Source: Gammaproteobacteria bacterium (lineage in GTDB: Bacteria > Pseudomonadota > Gammaproteobacteria > Nevskiales > Nevskiaceae). From it: a stretch of 64,000 bases of DNA. The stretch lies in NCBI GenBank assembly GCA_026398875.1, contig JAPLSB010000008.1:101986-165985 (forward strand), given 5' to 3'. The notes beneath the pieces were generated by a model. It ran no database searches. It was not told where the DNA came from and saw nothing but the letters and a program-made list of their open reading frames with translations. This document shows, in pieces, positions 18,966-27,857 of this stretch; the first letter of the stretch is position 1, and every line of letters begins with the position of its first letter. Position numbers and translations under genes: made by a program.

Positions 18966-19634
18966 TTACGGCACAGCGGCCGACCGGGATGCAGCCGCCG
19001 GCGTCAGCAGCGGCAGCAGATGCGGCCAGACGGCGTCGAGCAGCAGCGGTTGCGCCGCGTTGTTGGGGTGGATGCCGTCGTCCTGAAACCACTTCGCACG
19101 GTCGGTGGCGATCGGCGCCAGAAAGAACGGCACCAGCGCCGTTCGGGTGCTGCCGGCGGCCTCGGAGAACGTCTTCTGGAAACGCTCGGTGATCACCGGG
19201 CCGTAATTCGACGGAATGCGCATCTCGAACAGCGCCGGCGTCGCGCCGGCCTTGCGCGCAAGCTCGATCATCGCTTCGAGGTTGCGCCGCATCTGCTTCA
19301 GATCGAGCCCGCGCAGACCGTCATTGGCACCGAGTTCGATCAGCACCAGCGACGGCTGATGGCGCGCCAGCGCCGCCGGCAGCCGCGCCAGTCCGCCAGC
19401 CGTGGTCTCGCCACTGACCGAGCCGTTGACGACTTTCCAGCCGCGCACGGCCGGATCGGCTTGAGTTCCGAGCTTCTGTTCCAATAAACGAACCCAGCCG
19501 CGCTGACTGTCGACGCCATAGCCGGCGCTCAGCGAATCGCCCCAGACCAGGATCGTCTGTGCCGCGCGCACCGGGCCGGCCACCGCAAGCGCCACCGCAA
19601 GCAGCCACCATCGAATCAGGAGTGTTGTACGCAT
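18966..19634 (-). CDS. tesA: Periplasmic GDSL arylesterase/lysophospholipase TesA
   Basis: A 222-aa SGNH hydrolase: thioesterase I, protease I and lysophospholipase L1 activities in E. coli. The ATG at 19634 opens a signal peptide (LLIRWWLLAVALAVAGPVRA). The four SGNH blocks are visible: ILVWGDSLSAGYGV, NGSVSGETTAGG, LIELGANDGLRG and WFQDDGIHPN. It is divergent from ybbA, as in E. coli, and the two start codons overlap by two bases if ybbA begins at 19633. Confidence 0.92.
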   Translation of the reverse strand: MRTTLLIRWWLLAVALAVAGPVRAAQTILVWGDSLSAGYGVDSQRGWVRLLEQKLGTQADPAVRGWKVVNGSVSGETTAGGLARLPAALARHQPSLVLIELGANDGLRGLDLKQMRRNLEAMIELARKAGATPALFEMRIPSNYGPVITERFQKTFSEAAGSTRTALVPFFLAPIATDRAKWFQDDGIHPNNAAQPLLLDAVWPHLLPLLTPAAASRSAAVP

Positions 19635-20322
19635 GAGCGCAGACGCGAGCGAAACCAGGACAGCAGTGATTGTGGCTGAAAAGCTGACACAGAAAATCGT
19701 CAGCGGCGGCGAACAGATCGCGATCCTCGATGGCCTGAGCCTGTCGATCAGGGCCGGCGAAACCGTAGCCATCGTCGGCGCTTCCGGCTCCGGCAAGACC
19801 ACGCTGCTGTCGCTGCTGGCGGGGCTGGATTCGCCGACGTCGGGCACGATCACGCTGGCCGGGCGGTCGCTTGCCAGCCTTGATGAAGACGGCCGTGCGG
19901 CACTGCGCGCCGGGCGCGTTGGCTTCGTGTTCCAGTCGTTCCAGCTGCTGGCCGGGCTGACCGCGCTGGAAAACGTGATGCTGCCGGCCGAACTGGCTGG
20001 CCGCGCCGATGCCGAAGCGCTGGCCCGCGACACGCTGACCCGGGTCGGCCTCGAAGCGCGCACCGGCCATTACCCGTACCAGCTGTCCGGCGGCGAACAG
20101 CAGCGTGTGGCGATCGCCCGCGCCTTCGCAGCCCAGCCGGAAATCCTGTTCGCCGACGAGCCGACCGGCAATCTCGATGCCGCGACCGGCAGCAAGATCG
20201 TCGACCTGCTGTTCCAGCTGAACCGCGACCGCGGCGCGACGCTGGTGCTGGTCACTCATGACATGAGCCTGGCCGCCCGCTGCGACCGGGTGCTGCGGCT
20301 GAACGCGGGTCGCCTCGAATGA
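19633..20322 (+). CDS. ybbA: ABC transporter ATP-binding protein YbbA-like
   Basis: A 229-aa ATPase of the LolD/MacB type. Motifs are Walker [10 protein letters not shown] near residue 54, signature LSGGEQQR near 155, Walker [13 protein letters not shown], and the H-loop LVTHD. It pairs with the FtsX-like permease that overlaps it by 4 bp. The ATG at 19633 gives an extra N-terminal stretch. A GTG at 19666 with AGGA five bases upstream is an equally good start and would leave 31 bp between the divergent tesA and ybbA starts. Confidence 0.9.
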   Translation: MSADASETRTAVIVAEKLTQKIVSGGEQIAILDGLSLSIRAGETVAIVGASGSGKTTLLSLLAGLDSPTSGTITLAGRSLASLDEDGRAALRAGRVGFVFQSFQLLAGLTALENVMLPAELAGRADAEALARDTLTRVGLEARTGHYPYQLSGGEQQRVAIARAFAAQPEILFADEPTGNLDAATGSKIVDLLFQLNRDRGATLVLVTHDMSLAARCDRVLRLNAGRLE

Positions 20323-22835
20323 GCGCGCCGCACACGGCCAGCACCTGGCGCTTTGCCTGGCAGCGCCTGCGCCGCGGCTGGGCCAGCGGCGAACTGCGCG
20401 TGCTGGTGCTGGCGCTGGCGATTGCCGCCGCTGCGGCGATTGCCGTCGGCCTGTTCACCGACCGCGTGCGGCTGGCTCTGGAAGCCGGTGCCGGCGAGCA
20501 GCTGGGTGCCGATGCCGTGATTTCCGGCCGCGATCCGCTGCCGGACCCGCAGATGGCCGCACTGCGCGAAACCGGCGTGCGGATCGTCAGCGTCACCAGC
20601 TTTCCGAGTGTCGTTGCCCGCGTCGATGGCGAGGACACCCAGCTGGCGACGATCAAGGGCGTCGACACCGGCTATCCGTTGCGCGGCAAGCTGCTGCTGA
20701 CGCGCGAGCCGTTCGGCGCGACCGAAACCGCACCGCCGCAGCCGGCACTCGGCGAGGTCTGGGTCGATCTGCGGCTGTGGACGACGCTCGGCTTGAGCCC
20801 GGGCGCCAAGCTGCAGGTCGGCACCGCCGCGCTGGAGGTCACCCGGATCATTGCCGAGGAACCGGGCCGCAGCGGCAGCTTCGGCGATCTGGCGCCGAAC
20901 CTGATCGTCAACGCGGCCGCACTGCCGGCCACCGGCCTGCTCGGCCCCGGCAGCCGGCTGCAGATCAGCCTGCAGCTGGGGGGCACGCGGGCCCAGCTTG
21001 CGGCAGCGGAAAAGATCGAACTGCCGCCCGGCTTCCGCTTCACGACGCCGGAAAGCGCCCAGCCGCAGGTGCGCAATTCGATGGACCGCGCGCGCAGCTT
21101 CCTGAACATCGCCGTACTCGCGACGATCCTGCTGTCAGCCGCTGCCGTGGCGCTGTCGGCGCGGCAGTACAGCCAGCGGCTGCGCGATGAAGTGGCGCTG
21201 CTGAAGGTGCTCGGCGCGCGCCGCGCGTTCATCCGCCGCGGCCTGGTGCTGCAGGTGCTGATGCTCGGCCTGATCGCCGGTGGATTGGGTGCGGCCGTCG
21301 GCATTGGCGGGCAAGCGGTGCTGGCCAGCCTGGCCGCACCGGTGCTGAAGATCACGCTGCCGCCGCCAGGCCTGCTGCCGCTGCCGGCGGTGCTCGGGCT
21401 GGTGTTGCTGATGCTGGCCGGCTTCGCGCTGCCGCCGGTGCTGGCGGCGGTCGAATCGGCACCGGTGCGGGTGTTCCAGCGCGCCGCCGATCGCGAAGCG
21501 CGTGGCGTCTGGGGTGTTGCCGCCGCGGTGATCGCCGTTGCCGCGCTGCTGTGGCTGCAGGCCGGCAGCCTGAAACTGGCCGGCTTCGTGTTCGGCGGCG
21601 CGCTGGCCACCGCCGGCGTGCTGGCGCTGTTCGCCTGGCTGCTGGTACGCGGCCTGGCCGGCATTCGCGCCCGGGGCGGCATCGCCTGGCGTTTCGGCCT
21701 TGGCAACATCGCTCGGCGCAAGGCGGCAGCGGTCGCGCAGATCGTCGCCCTTGGCATCGCGCTGATGGCGCTGCTGCTGGTGACCGTGGTCCGTCAGGAC
21801 CTGCTGGCGACCTGGCAGAACAAGCTGCCGCCGACCACGCCGAACCAGTTCCTGATCGGCATCCTGCCGGATCAGATCGCCCCGCTGCAGGCCTTCTTCA
21901 AGGCCCGCGGCGTGCCGGCGCTGACGCCGCAGCCGATGGTTCGCGCCCGGCTGACCGGCTTGCGCGGCACCGAGGTGAACGCCGAAAGCTTCGAAGACCC
22001 GGAAACCCGGCGCTGGATCAATCGCGAATTCAACCTGAGCTGGACGGCCGCGTTCGGCGACGACAACGAATTCATCGAAGGCAAGCCCTGGGGCGATGAG
22101 GCGCGCGGCCAGCCGTGGCTGGCGGTCGACGATTACGCGGTCGAGCGGCTGAAGCTGAAACTCGGCGACACACTGACCCTGGACCTCGCCGGCACGCCGA
22201 TCACGCTGGAAGTGCGAGCCGTGCGCAAGATCAAGTGGGATTCGTTCAAGCCGAACTTCTTCCTGGTCACGCCACCCGGCGTGCTCGATGCCGAAGGCCT
22301 GAACCCGCCGCTGCAGTGGATTGCCAGCTTCTACCTGCCGCGCGAACAAAGAGCGCTGCTGCGCGAGCTGATCCGCGAATTCCCGAATGTCACCGCGCTC
22401 GATCTCGACGCCGCGCTGAACCAGGTGCGCGGCATCGTCGATCGCATCGTCGGCGCGCTGGAGTTCATCTTCCTGTTCACCCTGCTGGCCGGCCTCGTCG
22501 TGATGATGGCGGTGATCGAAGGCTCCCGCGCCGACCGGGTCCGCGAAACCGGCGTGCTGCGGGCACTCGGTGCTTCGCGGCGCGTGATCCGCCAAGGGCT
22601 GATCGCCGAGTACGCGGTGCTCGGCGGGCTGGCCGGTGCCGTCGCCGCGTTTGCCGCGCAGGCGCTGGCCTGGGCGCTGGCGGCAGGCGTGCTCGAACTG
22701 CCGTATGGTCCGCGCCCGCTGCTGTGGCTGACCGGCACGCTGGCCGGTGCCGCGATCGTCACCGCCGCGGGTTATCTCAGCCTGCGCCGCGTGCTGAACA
22801 CCTCTCCCCGAACCGTGCTGGCCGGAGCCGCCTGA
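20319..22835 (+). CDS. ybbP: FtsX-like ABC permease YbbP
   Basis: An 838-aa permease with the duplicated FtsX/MacB layout: one N-terminal helix, a periplasmic MacB-type domain, then three- and four-helix FtsX cores near residues 260-380 and 400-480 and a C-terminal core from ~700. LLLAKVLGARRAFIRR-like text (VALLKVLGARRAF) and ETGVLRALGASRRVI are the repeated FtsX signatures. With YbbA it forms an ATP-driven machine that acts on envelope lipids or proteins rather than a classical importer. It overlaps ybbA (ATGA) and the next gene (TGATG). Confidence 0.9.
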   Translation: MSAPHTASTWRFAWQRLRRGWASGELRVLVLALAIAAAAAIAVGLFTDRVRLALEAGAGEQLGADAVISGRDPLPDPQMAALRETGVRIVSVTSFPSVVARVDGEDTQLATIKGVDTGYPLRGKLLLTREPFGATETAPPQPALGEVWVDLRLWTTLGLSPGAKLQVGTAALEVTRIIAEEPGRSGSFGDLAPNLIVNAAALPATGLLGPGSRLQISLQLGGTRAQLAAAEKIELPPGFRFTTPESAQPQVRNSMDRARSFLNIAVLATILLSAAAVALSARQYSQRLRDEVALLKVLGARRAFIRRGLVLQVLMLGLIAGGLGAAVGIGGQAVLASLAAPVLKITLPPPGLLPLPAVLGLVLLMLAGFALPPVLAAVESAPVRVFQRAADREARGVWGVAAAVIAVAALLWLQAGSLKLAGFVFGGALATAGVLALFAWLLVRGLAGIRARGGIAWRFGLGNIARRKAAAVAQIVALGIALMALLLVTVVRQDLLATWQNKLPPTTPNQFLIGILPDQIAPLQAFFKARGVPALTPQPMVRARLTGLRGTEVNAESFEDPETRRWINREFNLSWTAAFGDDNEFIEGKPWGDEARGQPWLAVDDYAVERLKLKLGDTLTLDLAGTPITLEVRAVRKIKWDSFKPNFFLVTPPGVLDAEGLNPPLQWIASFYLPREQRALLRELIREFPNVTALDLDAALNQVRGIVDRIVGALEFIFLFTLLAGLVVMMAVIEGSRADRVRETGVLRALGASRRVIRQGLIAEYAVLGGLAGAVAAFAAQALAWALAAGVLELPYGPRPLLWLTGTLAGAAIVTAAGYLSLRRVLNTSPRTVLAGAA

Positions 22836-23470
22836 TGACCCCCGACCGTGATGGCCGCGAAGGCCGCGTGCAACCCGACAGCCTCGACGCGATCGAGGCC
22901 GAAGCCTGGGCGTACATCGAAGCCGGCGGTCGCTCGTTCCGGGCGCCGTTCCATTCCGGCACGCTCGGCACCATCGGCGAGGACGGCCCGAACCTGCGCA
23001 CGGTGATCCTGCGCGGCGCCGACGGCCCGAGCCGACGCATCTGGTGCCACACCGACATCCGCTCGCCGAAGATCGTCGAACTGCGCGCAGACGATCGCAT
23101 CGGCTGGACCTTCTACGACGCGCCAACCCGGCTGCAATTCCGCGCCTGGGGCCGAGCGGTGATCCATCACGGTGACGACACCGCCCGCGCTCGCTGGCAG
23201 GCCACGGTGCTGAACAGCCGGCGCATCTATCACGCGGTGGCGCCGCCATCGTCGATCAGCCCGGTGGCGACTGGCGGCCTGCCGCCGGAGCTGGACGACG
23301 AGCGCTGGAATGCCGCGTACAGCGAACGCGGCGAAGCGAACTTCGTGGCGCTGGAAACGGTGATCACCCGGCTTGAAGCGCTGTACCTGCACCATGCCGG
23401 TCATCGCCGCGCCTCGTTCCGCTACGACGGCGGCGGCACCCGCACGGCGGCCGACTGGCTGATTCCGTAA
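22835..23470 (+). CDS. PNPOx-like FMN-binding protein (alr4036 type)
   Basis: A 211-aa flavoprotein of the split-barrel family, related to pyridoxamine-phosphate oxidase. Visible elements are TLGTIGEDGPNLRTVILRG, RRIWCHTDIRSPKIVELRADDRIGWTFYD and QFRAWGRAVIHH, the FMN-contacting strands. The C-terminal RASFRYDGGG block is conserved in the family. The full PdxH substrate signature is lacking, so true pyridoxamine-phosphate oxidase activity is uncertain. The ATG overlaps the ybbP stop by one base. Confidence 0.82.
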   Translation: MTPDRDGREGRVQPDSLDAIEAEAWAYIEAGGRSFRAPFHSGTLGTIGEDGPNLRTVILRGADGPSRRIWCHTDIRSPKIVELRADDRIGWTFYDAPTRLQFRAWGRAVIHHGDDTARARWQATVLNSRRIYHAVAPPSSISPVATGGLPPELDDERWNAAYSERGEANFVALETVITRLEALYLHHAGHRRASFRYDGGGTRTAADWLIP

Positions 23471-23531
23471 ACGGCCGCTGACCGGCGACCGCGGCGCGGG
23501 CGCTCGGTCGCCACCGGATCGCCGCAGGCGG

Positions 23532-23537
23532 CATAAT
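23532..23537 (+). promoter_or_regulatory. Candidate -10 element for mdh
   Basis: CATAAT lies 59 bp before the mdh ATG inside the GC-rich inverted context GGCGG...CCGCC. No good -35 hexamer is seen at 17 bp, so the assignment is tentative. Confidence 0.3.
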
Positions 23538-23595
23538 TCGCCGCCCAAAAAGCAAGCCGCAGCAGCCCCTCACCCCCGAACAACAGGAATTCCCC

Positions 23596-24585
23596 ATGAA
23601 GAAGCCCGTCAAGGTCGCCATCACTGGCGCCGCTGGCCAGATTGCCTACTCGCTCATTTTCCGTGTCGCCTCGGGCTCGATGCTCGGCCCGGATCAGCCG
23701 GTGATCCTGCAGCTGATCGAAGTGCCGGTGCCGGAAGTGCTCGAGAAGCTGAAGGGCACGATCATGGAAGTCGAGGACTGCGCGTTCCCGCTGGTGCACT
23801 CGATCGAACTGCATTCGAGCCCGGAAACCGGCTTCGAAGGCACCGACTACGCCCTCCTCGTCGGCGCTCGTCCGCGCGGCCCGGGCATGGAGCGCAAGGA
23901 CCTCCTGACCGCCAACGGCGGCATCTTCGGCCCGCAGGGCAAGGCACTGGCGACCAAGGCTTCGAAGAACGTCAAGGTGCTGGTGGTTGGCAACCCGGCC
24001 AACACCAATGCGCTGATCGCCGCCACCGCCGGTTCCAAGGAAGGCCTGAACCCGCGCCAGGTGCACGCGATGGTTCGCCTCGACCACAACCGCGCGATCA
24101 GCCAGCTGGCCTCGAAGACCGGCGTGCACGGCAACGACATCGACAACGTCATCATCTGGGGCAACCACAGCTCGACCCAGTACCCGGACGTCAGCCACAC
24201 GACGATCGGCGGCAAGAAGGCCCGTGACCTGGTCACCCAGGAATGGCTGGAAAAGGACTTCATCCCGGTCGTGCAGCAGCGCGGTGCGGCGATCATCAAG
24301 GCGCGCGGCCTGTCGTCGGCGGCCTCGGCGGCCTCGGCTGCTGTCGACCACATGCGCGACTGGGCGCTGGGCTCGAACGGCAAGATCGTGTCGATGGGCG
24401 TGCCGTCGGACGGCAGCTACGGCATCGCGCCGGGCATCGTTTACGGCTACCCGTGCATCTGCAAGAACGGCGACTACGAGATCGTGCAGGGCCTGTCGGT
24501 CGACGAGTTCTCGCGCGGCCGCATGACGATCACCGAAAACGAGCTGCGTGAAGAACGCGCCGCCGTCGAAGACCTGCTGAAGTAA
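23596..24585 (+). CDS. mdh: Malate dehydrogenase
   Basis: A 329-aa NAD-dependent malate dehydrogenase of the TCA cycle, of the MDH type shared with eukaryotic cytosol and many beta/gammaproteobacteria. The NAD fold is [14 protein letters not shown]. The substrate residues lie in [15 protein letters not shown] and [11 protein letters not shown]. The catalytic His is in [21 protein letters not shown] precedes the ATG. The gene stands alone and is followed by a 13-bp stem hairpin. Confidence 0.96.
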   Translation: MKKPVKVAITGAAGQIAYSLIFRVASGSMLGPDQPVILQLIEVPVPEVLEKLKGTIMEVEDCAFPLVHSIELHSSPETGFEGTDYALLVGARPRGPGMERKDLLTANGGIFGPQGKALATKASKNVKVLVVGNPANTNALIAATAGSKEGLNPRQVHAMVRLDHNRAISQLASKTGVHGNDIDNVIIWGNHSSTQYPDVSHTTIGGKKARDLVTQEWLEKDFIPVVQQRGAAIIKARGLSSAASAASAAVDHMRDWALGSNGKIVSMGVPSDGSYGIAPGIVYGYPCICKNGDYEIVQGLSVDEFSRGRMTITENELREERAAVEDLLK

Positions 24586-24600
24586 GCGGCCCGTTGCACC

Positions 24601-24637
24601 GCGCTGTCACCCGTCCGCAACGGCCGGGTGACAGCGC
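24601..24637 (+). terminator. Hairpin after mdh
   Basis: A perfect 13-bp inverted repeat (arms 24601-24613 and 24625-24637, 11-base loop) begins 15 bp after the mdh stop. It lacks a T tract, so it may act as a Rho-assisted terminator or 3'-end stabiliser. Confidence 0.5.
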
Positions 24638-24733
24638 CAGCGGTTTCGGCATCCGGGCGGACCACCGTCCGCACGGCCGCCCGCGATGGTCCGGCGCCGG
24701 GTCCCTTCCGTCTGCTCGAGCACATCCCATCCC

Positions 24734-25708
24734 ATGCAGATCTACCGGCTGAACCGGCAGGGCGAGTGCCCCGTGCGGCTCGACAGCGTGGAGCAGTTGC
24801 CGGCCGAAGGCTTCATCTGGCTGGATTTCACGCGCAGCGATGCCCGTGACTGGCCGCAGTGGGCCGAGCGCCTGACCGGCGAGAAGGTCCACGAGGCCCA
24901 CATCTCCGACAGTTTCAACGGTGACCATCCGTCGTACTTCGATGGCACCGAGGACTACGACATGCTGATCTTCCGCGGCCTGACGCCGGAAGACTGCGAA
25001 TCGGCGACCCATCTGATCGTCACCAAGTCGGCGGCCTTTTTCCTGTTCGACCGCCTGCTGATCACCGTGCACGCGGCCGAGAACGTGTCGTTCCAGCGCG
25101 TGAAGGAAAAGTTCTGCGAAACCAAGCTGCGCTTCCCGTCGACACCGCTCGGGCTGGTACACGCGATCCTCGACCTGATGGTCGACCGCTATCTGACGAT
25201 CGTCGACGAACTCGAGGATCGGCTGGAAAAGCTGCAGGACGCGCTGCTCGACCCGAAGGACCCGTTCGACGACTGGCAGGCGCTGCTGGACTACCGCAAG
25301 CAGGCGCACCAGTTCGAATTGCTGTGCGAGCACAACCTGCAGACCATCGGTACCTGGCGCCGGCGCATGCGCATCGAGCTGACCGAAAACCAGCGCGTGC
25401 GGCTGGATGACCTGGTCGAGCATCTGACCCGCGTGCAGGTTCACGGCGATTCGCTGCAGAAGGATGTCGAGGTCGCCGTGCAGCTGCACTTCGCGGCGAT
25501 GAGCCACCGCACCAACGAAGTGGTGCGCACCCTGACGGCGGTGTCGATCATCTTCTTCCCGATGACGCTGATCACCGGCATCTACGGCATGAACTTCGAG
25601 AACATGCCGGAGCTGAAGTGGCGCTACGGCTACTTCGCGGTACTCGCCCTGCTCGCTACGCTGGGGATCGGCCTCGTGCTTTGGCTCAAGCGCCGCAAGG
25701 TGTTCTGA
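24734..25708 (+). CDS. corA: CorA-family magnesium/divalent cation transporter
   Basis: A 324-aa pentameric channel protein with a large N-terminal cytoplasmic funnel and two C-terminal helices. The selectivity signature is GIYGMNFENMPEL near residue 290, between helix 1 (VSIIFFPMTLIT) and helix 2 (YFAVLALLATLGIGLVLW). A basic tail (KRRKVF) follows. The variant NMPEL after GMN places it nearer the CorA/ZntB-like bacterial group than E. coli CorA. The ATG at 24734 matches the family N-terminus. Confidence 0.9.
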   Translation: MQIYRLNRQGECPVRLDSVEQLPAEGFIWLDFTRSDARDWPQWAERLTGEKVHEAHISDSFNGDHPSYFDGTEDYDMLIFRGLTPEDCESATHLIVTKSAAFFLFDRLLITVHAAENVSFQRVKEKFCETKLRFPSTPLGLVHAILDLMVDRYLTIVDELEDRLEKLQDALLDPKDPFDDWQALLDYRKQAHQFELLCEHNLQTIGTWRRRMRIELTENQRVRLDDLVEHLTRVQVHGDSLQKDVEVAVQLHFAAMSHRTNEVVRTLTAVSIIFFPMTLITGIYGMNFENMPELKWRYGYFAVLALLATLGIGLVLWLKRRKVF

Positions 25709-25734
25709 AGCCCGCAGCGCCCGCCCGGCTGGCG

Positions 25735-26280
25735 CTACTGCGGCACCCAGCGCTTGGCCAGCTTGCGGGCCAGCGTGCGCCGATGCATGCCGAGGCGGCG
25801 CGCGGTTTCCGAGATGTTGAAGTTGGTCTCGGCCAGCACTTCGTGGATGCGCTCCATCTCCAGCGTCTTGATCGATGTCGGCCGCGCGGTCAGCGGCAGT
25901 TCGGCGGCTTCGGCCGTTGCCTCGCCATTGAACGCGGCTTCGATGTCGTCGGTGTTCGACGGCTTGACCAGGTAGTTGCTGGCGCCCAGCTTGATCGCTT
26001 CGACCGCGGTGGCAATGCTGGCGAAGCCGGTCAGCACCACGATCAGCAGTTCCGGATCGTGCTCGTGCAAATGGCGCACGACCGCCAGCCCCGATTCCTG
26101 CCCGAGCTTCAGATCGACCACGGCGTGCGTCGGCGTCACCGTGGCCAGCAGCGTCCGCGCGGCGTCCGGGCTGGCGGCACTGTGGACGACATAGCCGCGC
26201 CGCTCGAACGAACGCCTGAGCGTGCGGGCAAAAGCCTCGTCGTCCTCGACCAGCAGCAGCACGGGGATGTCGTCACTCAT
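25735..26280 (-). CDS. Redox response regulator, RegA/PrrA/RoxR family
   Basis: A 181-aa two-domain regulator. The receiver has the acidic pair in LLVEDDEAF, the phospho-acceptor Asp in AVVDLKLGQESG, and the very characteristic VLTGFASIATAVEAIKLGASNYLVKP. The C-terminal Fis-type HTH (NISETARRLGMHRRTLARKLAKR) is nearly the RegA consensus. This family couples the redox state of the quinone pool to expression of respiratory, carbon-fixation and nitrogen genes. It lies 5 bp downstream of its kinase. The nearby cyo oxidase and more distant cbb/cso operon are plausible targets, by analogy. Confidence 0.9.
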   Translation of the reverse strand: MSDDIPVLLLVEDDEAFARTLRRSFERRGYVVHSAASPDAARTLLATVTPTHAVVDLKLGQESGLAVVRHLHEHDPELLIVVLTGFASIATAVEAIKLGASNYLVKPSNTDDIEAAFNGEATAEAAELPLTARPTSIKTLEMERIHEVLAETNFNISETARRLGMHRRTLARKLAKRWVPQ

Positions 26281-26285
26281 GGCGT

Positions 26286-27629
26286 TCAGGTCTCGACGGT
26301 CAGTGCCGACAGCGGCAGGCGCAGCGTCACCATGGCACCGCCGCCGTCGGCATTGGCAGCGCGAACGTCACCGCCGAGCTTGCGCATCACGTTGACGACC
26401 AGAAACAGGCCGAGTCCGCTGCCCGGACGATCCTTGCTCGACTGGTACGGCTTGCCGAAGTTGTCGAGCATCTCCTGACTGAAGCCCGGGCCGCGATCGC
26501 GCACGGTCATCGCCAGCTCGCCGCCATGGCAGCGCAGGCTCAAGCACACCCAGCCGGGCGAAACCTCGCGGGCGTTGTCGAGTACGTTGAAGATCATCTG
26601 CCGCAGCGAGGTATCGGAAATGATCGGCGTGCGCCGGAACGCGGTTTCGTCGAGCGGCTGTTCGATGACCACATCCAGCGGCACGCCGGGCGCGACCTTG
26701 CCCCACTCGGCCACCAGCGCATCGAACGACGCCGCCACCGTGGTCAGCGCCGGGGCTTCGCCACGCGCTTCGCCGGCCGACATCAGGATGCCGCCGACGA
26801 TGCGCTTGCAGCGCTGCAGCGCGGCGTCCATCTCGTCCAGCTCTTCCCGCAGGTCCGGATCGTTGCGGAACGCGGTCATCCGTTTCCAGTCGCCGAGGAT
26901 CACCGACATCGTCGCCATCGGCGTGCCCAGTTCATGGGCGGCGCCGGAAGCCAGCAGCCCCATGCGCACGATGTGGTCGTGTTCGGCGGTCTGCTGGCGC
27001 AGATCGGCCAGCCGCAGTTCACGGCGCCGCAGGTTGGCGCTGATCTGGCCGGTGAACAGCACCAGCAGCACGACATCGAGCAGGAAGCAGGCAAACATGC
27101 CGAGGACGTGCAGCTCGAACAGATGGCCGGCGTCGCTCTCGCTGCCGCGAACGACCACCGGCACGTTGAAGTGCATCAGCACGCCGAAGCAGGCGCAGGC
27201 CAGCGCCGCGAGTACCCAGGTCGACCAGGTTTCCAGCAGTACTGCACCGAGCGTCACCTGCAGCACGTACAGGAAGACGAACGGATTGCCGGCACCGCCG
27301 CTGAGATACAGCAAGGCCGTCAGCGCGAACATGTCGACCAGCAGCCCGGCCATCAGCTCGGAGTTGCGGACTTCGCCCTCCATCCGCGGCCGCAGCATGC
27401 TGAACATGTTCAGCAGCACACGCAGGCCGATCACGATGAACATCGGCGCCATCGGCAGCACCAGATCGAACAGCAGCGTGCTGAGCACGATGGTGAACGC
27501 CTGACCGAACACGGCGAGCCAGCGCAGCTGCACGAGCAGCATCGCGTTCTGCTGGTTGGCGGTTTCGCCGAGCGAGTCGAGCAGAGAACGGCGGCGCGGC
27601 GCGGACAGGGCTTCGGACATGCCGTACAT
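26286..27629 (-). CDS. Redox sensor histidine kinase, RegB/PrrB/RoxS family
   Basis: About 447 aa with six N-terminal membrane helices followed by DHp and ATPase domains. The quinone-sensing GGxxNPF motif appears as SGGAGNPFVFLY. The H-box is SGAAHELGTPMATM, and a Cys lies in LQRCKRIVGG at the place of the redox-active cytoplasmic Cys of RegB. N and G boxes are FNVLDNAREV and GSGLGLFLV. I place the start at ATG 27629 (MYGMSEAL); ATG 27620 is the alternative. A TTG 93 bases upstream would add a (Thr-Leu)n leader encoded by the microsatellite and is unlikely. Confidence 0.88.
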   Translation of the reverse strand: MYGMSEALSAPRRRSLLDSLGETANQQNAMLLVQLRWLAVFGQAFTIVLSTLLFDLVLPMAPMFIVIGLRVLLNMFSMLRPRMEGEVRNSELMAGLLVDMFALTALLYLSGGAGNPFVFLYVLQVTLGAVLLETWSTWVLAALACACFGVLMHFNVPVVVRGSESDAGHLFELHVLGMFACFLLDVVLLVLFTGQISANLRRRELRLADLRQQTAEHDHIVRMGLLASGAAHELGTPMATMSVILGDWKRMTAFRNDPDLREELDEMDAALQRCKRIVGGILMSAGEARGEAPALTTVAASFDALVAEWGKVAPGVPLDVVIEQPLDETAFRRTPIISDTSLRQMIFNVLDNAREVSPGWVCLSLRCHGGELAMTVRDRGPGFSQEMLDNFGKPYQSSKDRPGSGLGLFLVVNVMRKLGGDVRAANADGGGAMVTLRLPLSALTVET

Positions 27630-27669
27630 GCTAGTCCAACCTGGTGCGGGCTTCGGGACTGAGATCGGC

Positions 27670-27722
27670 GTCAACGTCAACGTCAACGTCAACGTCAACG
27701 TCAACGTCAACGTCAACGTCAA
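27670..27722 (-). repeat. Hexanucleotide microsatellite (GTTGAC)n
   Basis: Eight perfect GTCAAC units (plus strand; GTTGAC on the minus strand) plus a partial ninth lie 41 bp upstream of the regB-like start. Each minus-strand unit contains TTGACG, which resembles a -35 box. Unit-number changes would alter promoter or operator spacing by 6 bp. Confidence 0.95.
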
Positions 27723-27726
27723 AAAA

Positions 27727-27857
27727 TTAAGCGCAATGGCGCAAAGGGAAAAGAAAGGACGCAGAGAAAGGCTTTCGATGTTCTCGTGTTGCTGTTCCTT
27801 GCCTTGCTGTTCTTTGCGTCCTTTGCTGCATCTTTTCCTTTGCGCCTTTGCGTTTAA
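27727..27857. repeat. Long imperfect palindrome with GGCGCAAAGG arms
   Basis: The left arm (27727-27771) and the reverse complement of the right arm (about 27812-27857) share TTAA-CGCAA-GGCGCAAAGG-AAAAGA and AAAGGACGCA-AGAA, with small gaps, around a central ~40-base loop. The TTAA on the right supplies the surf1 stop codon. It looks like a dispersed intergenic repeat of the GGCGCAAAG type known from several bacterial genomes, and could fold as a bidirectional terminator. Confidence 0.75.

Noticed and set aside
27670..27722. Considered as a CRISPR array or a repeat-coded Thr-Leu leader of the kinase.
   Set aside because: There are no spacers between units, the unit is only 6 bp, and translation would need a TTG within the repeat without a ribosome-binding site.
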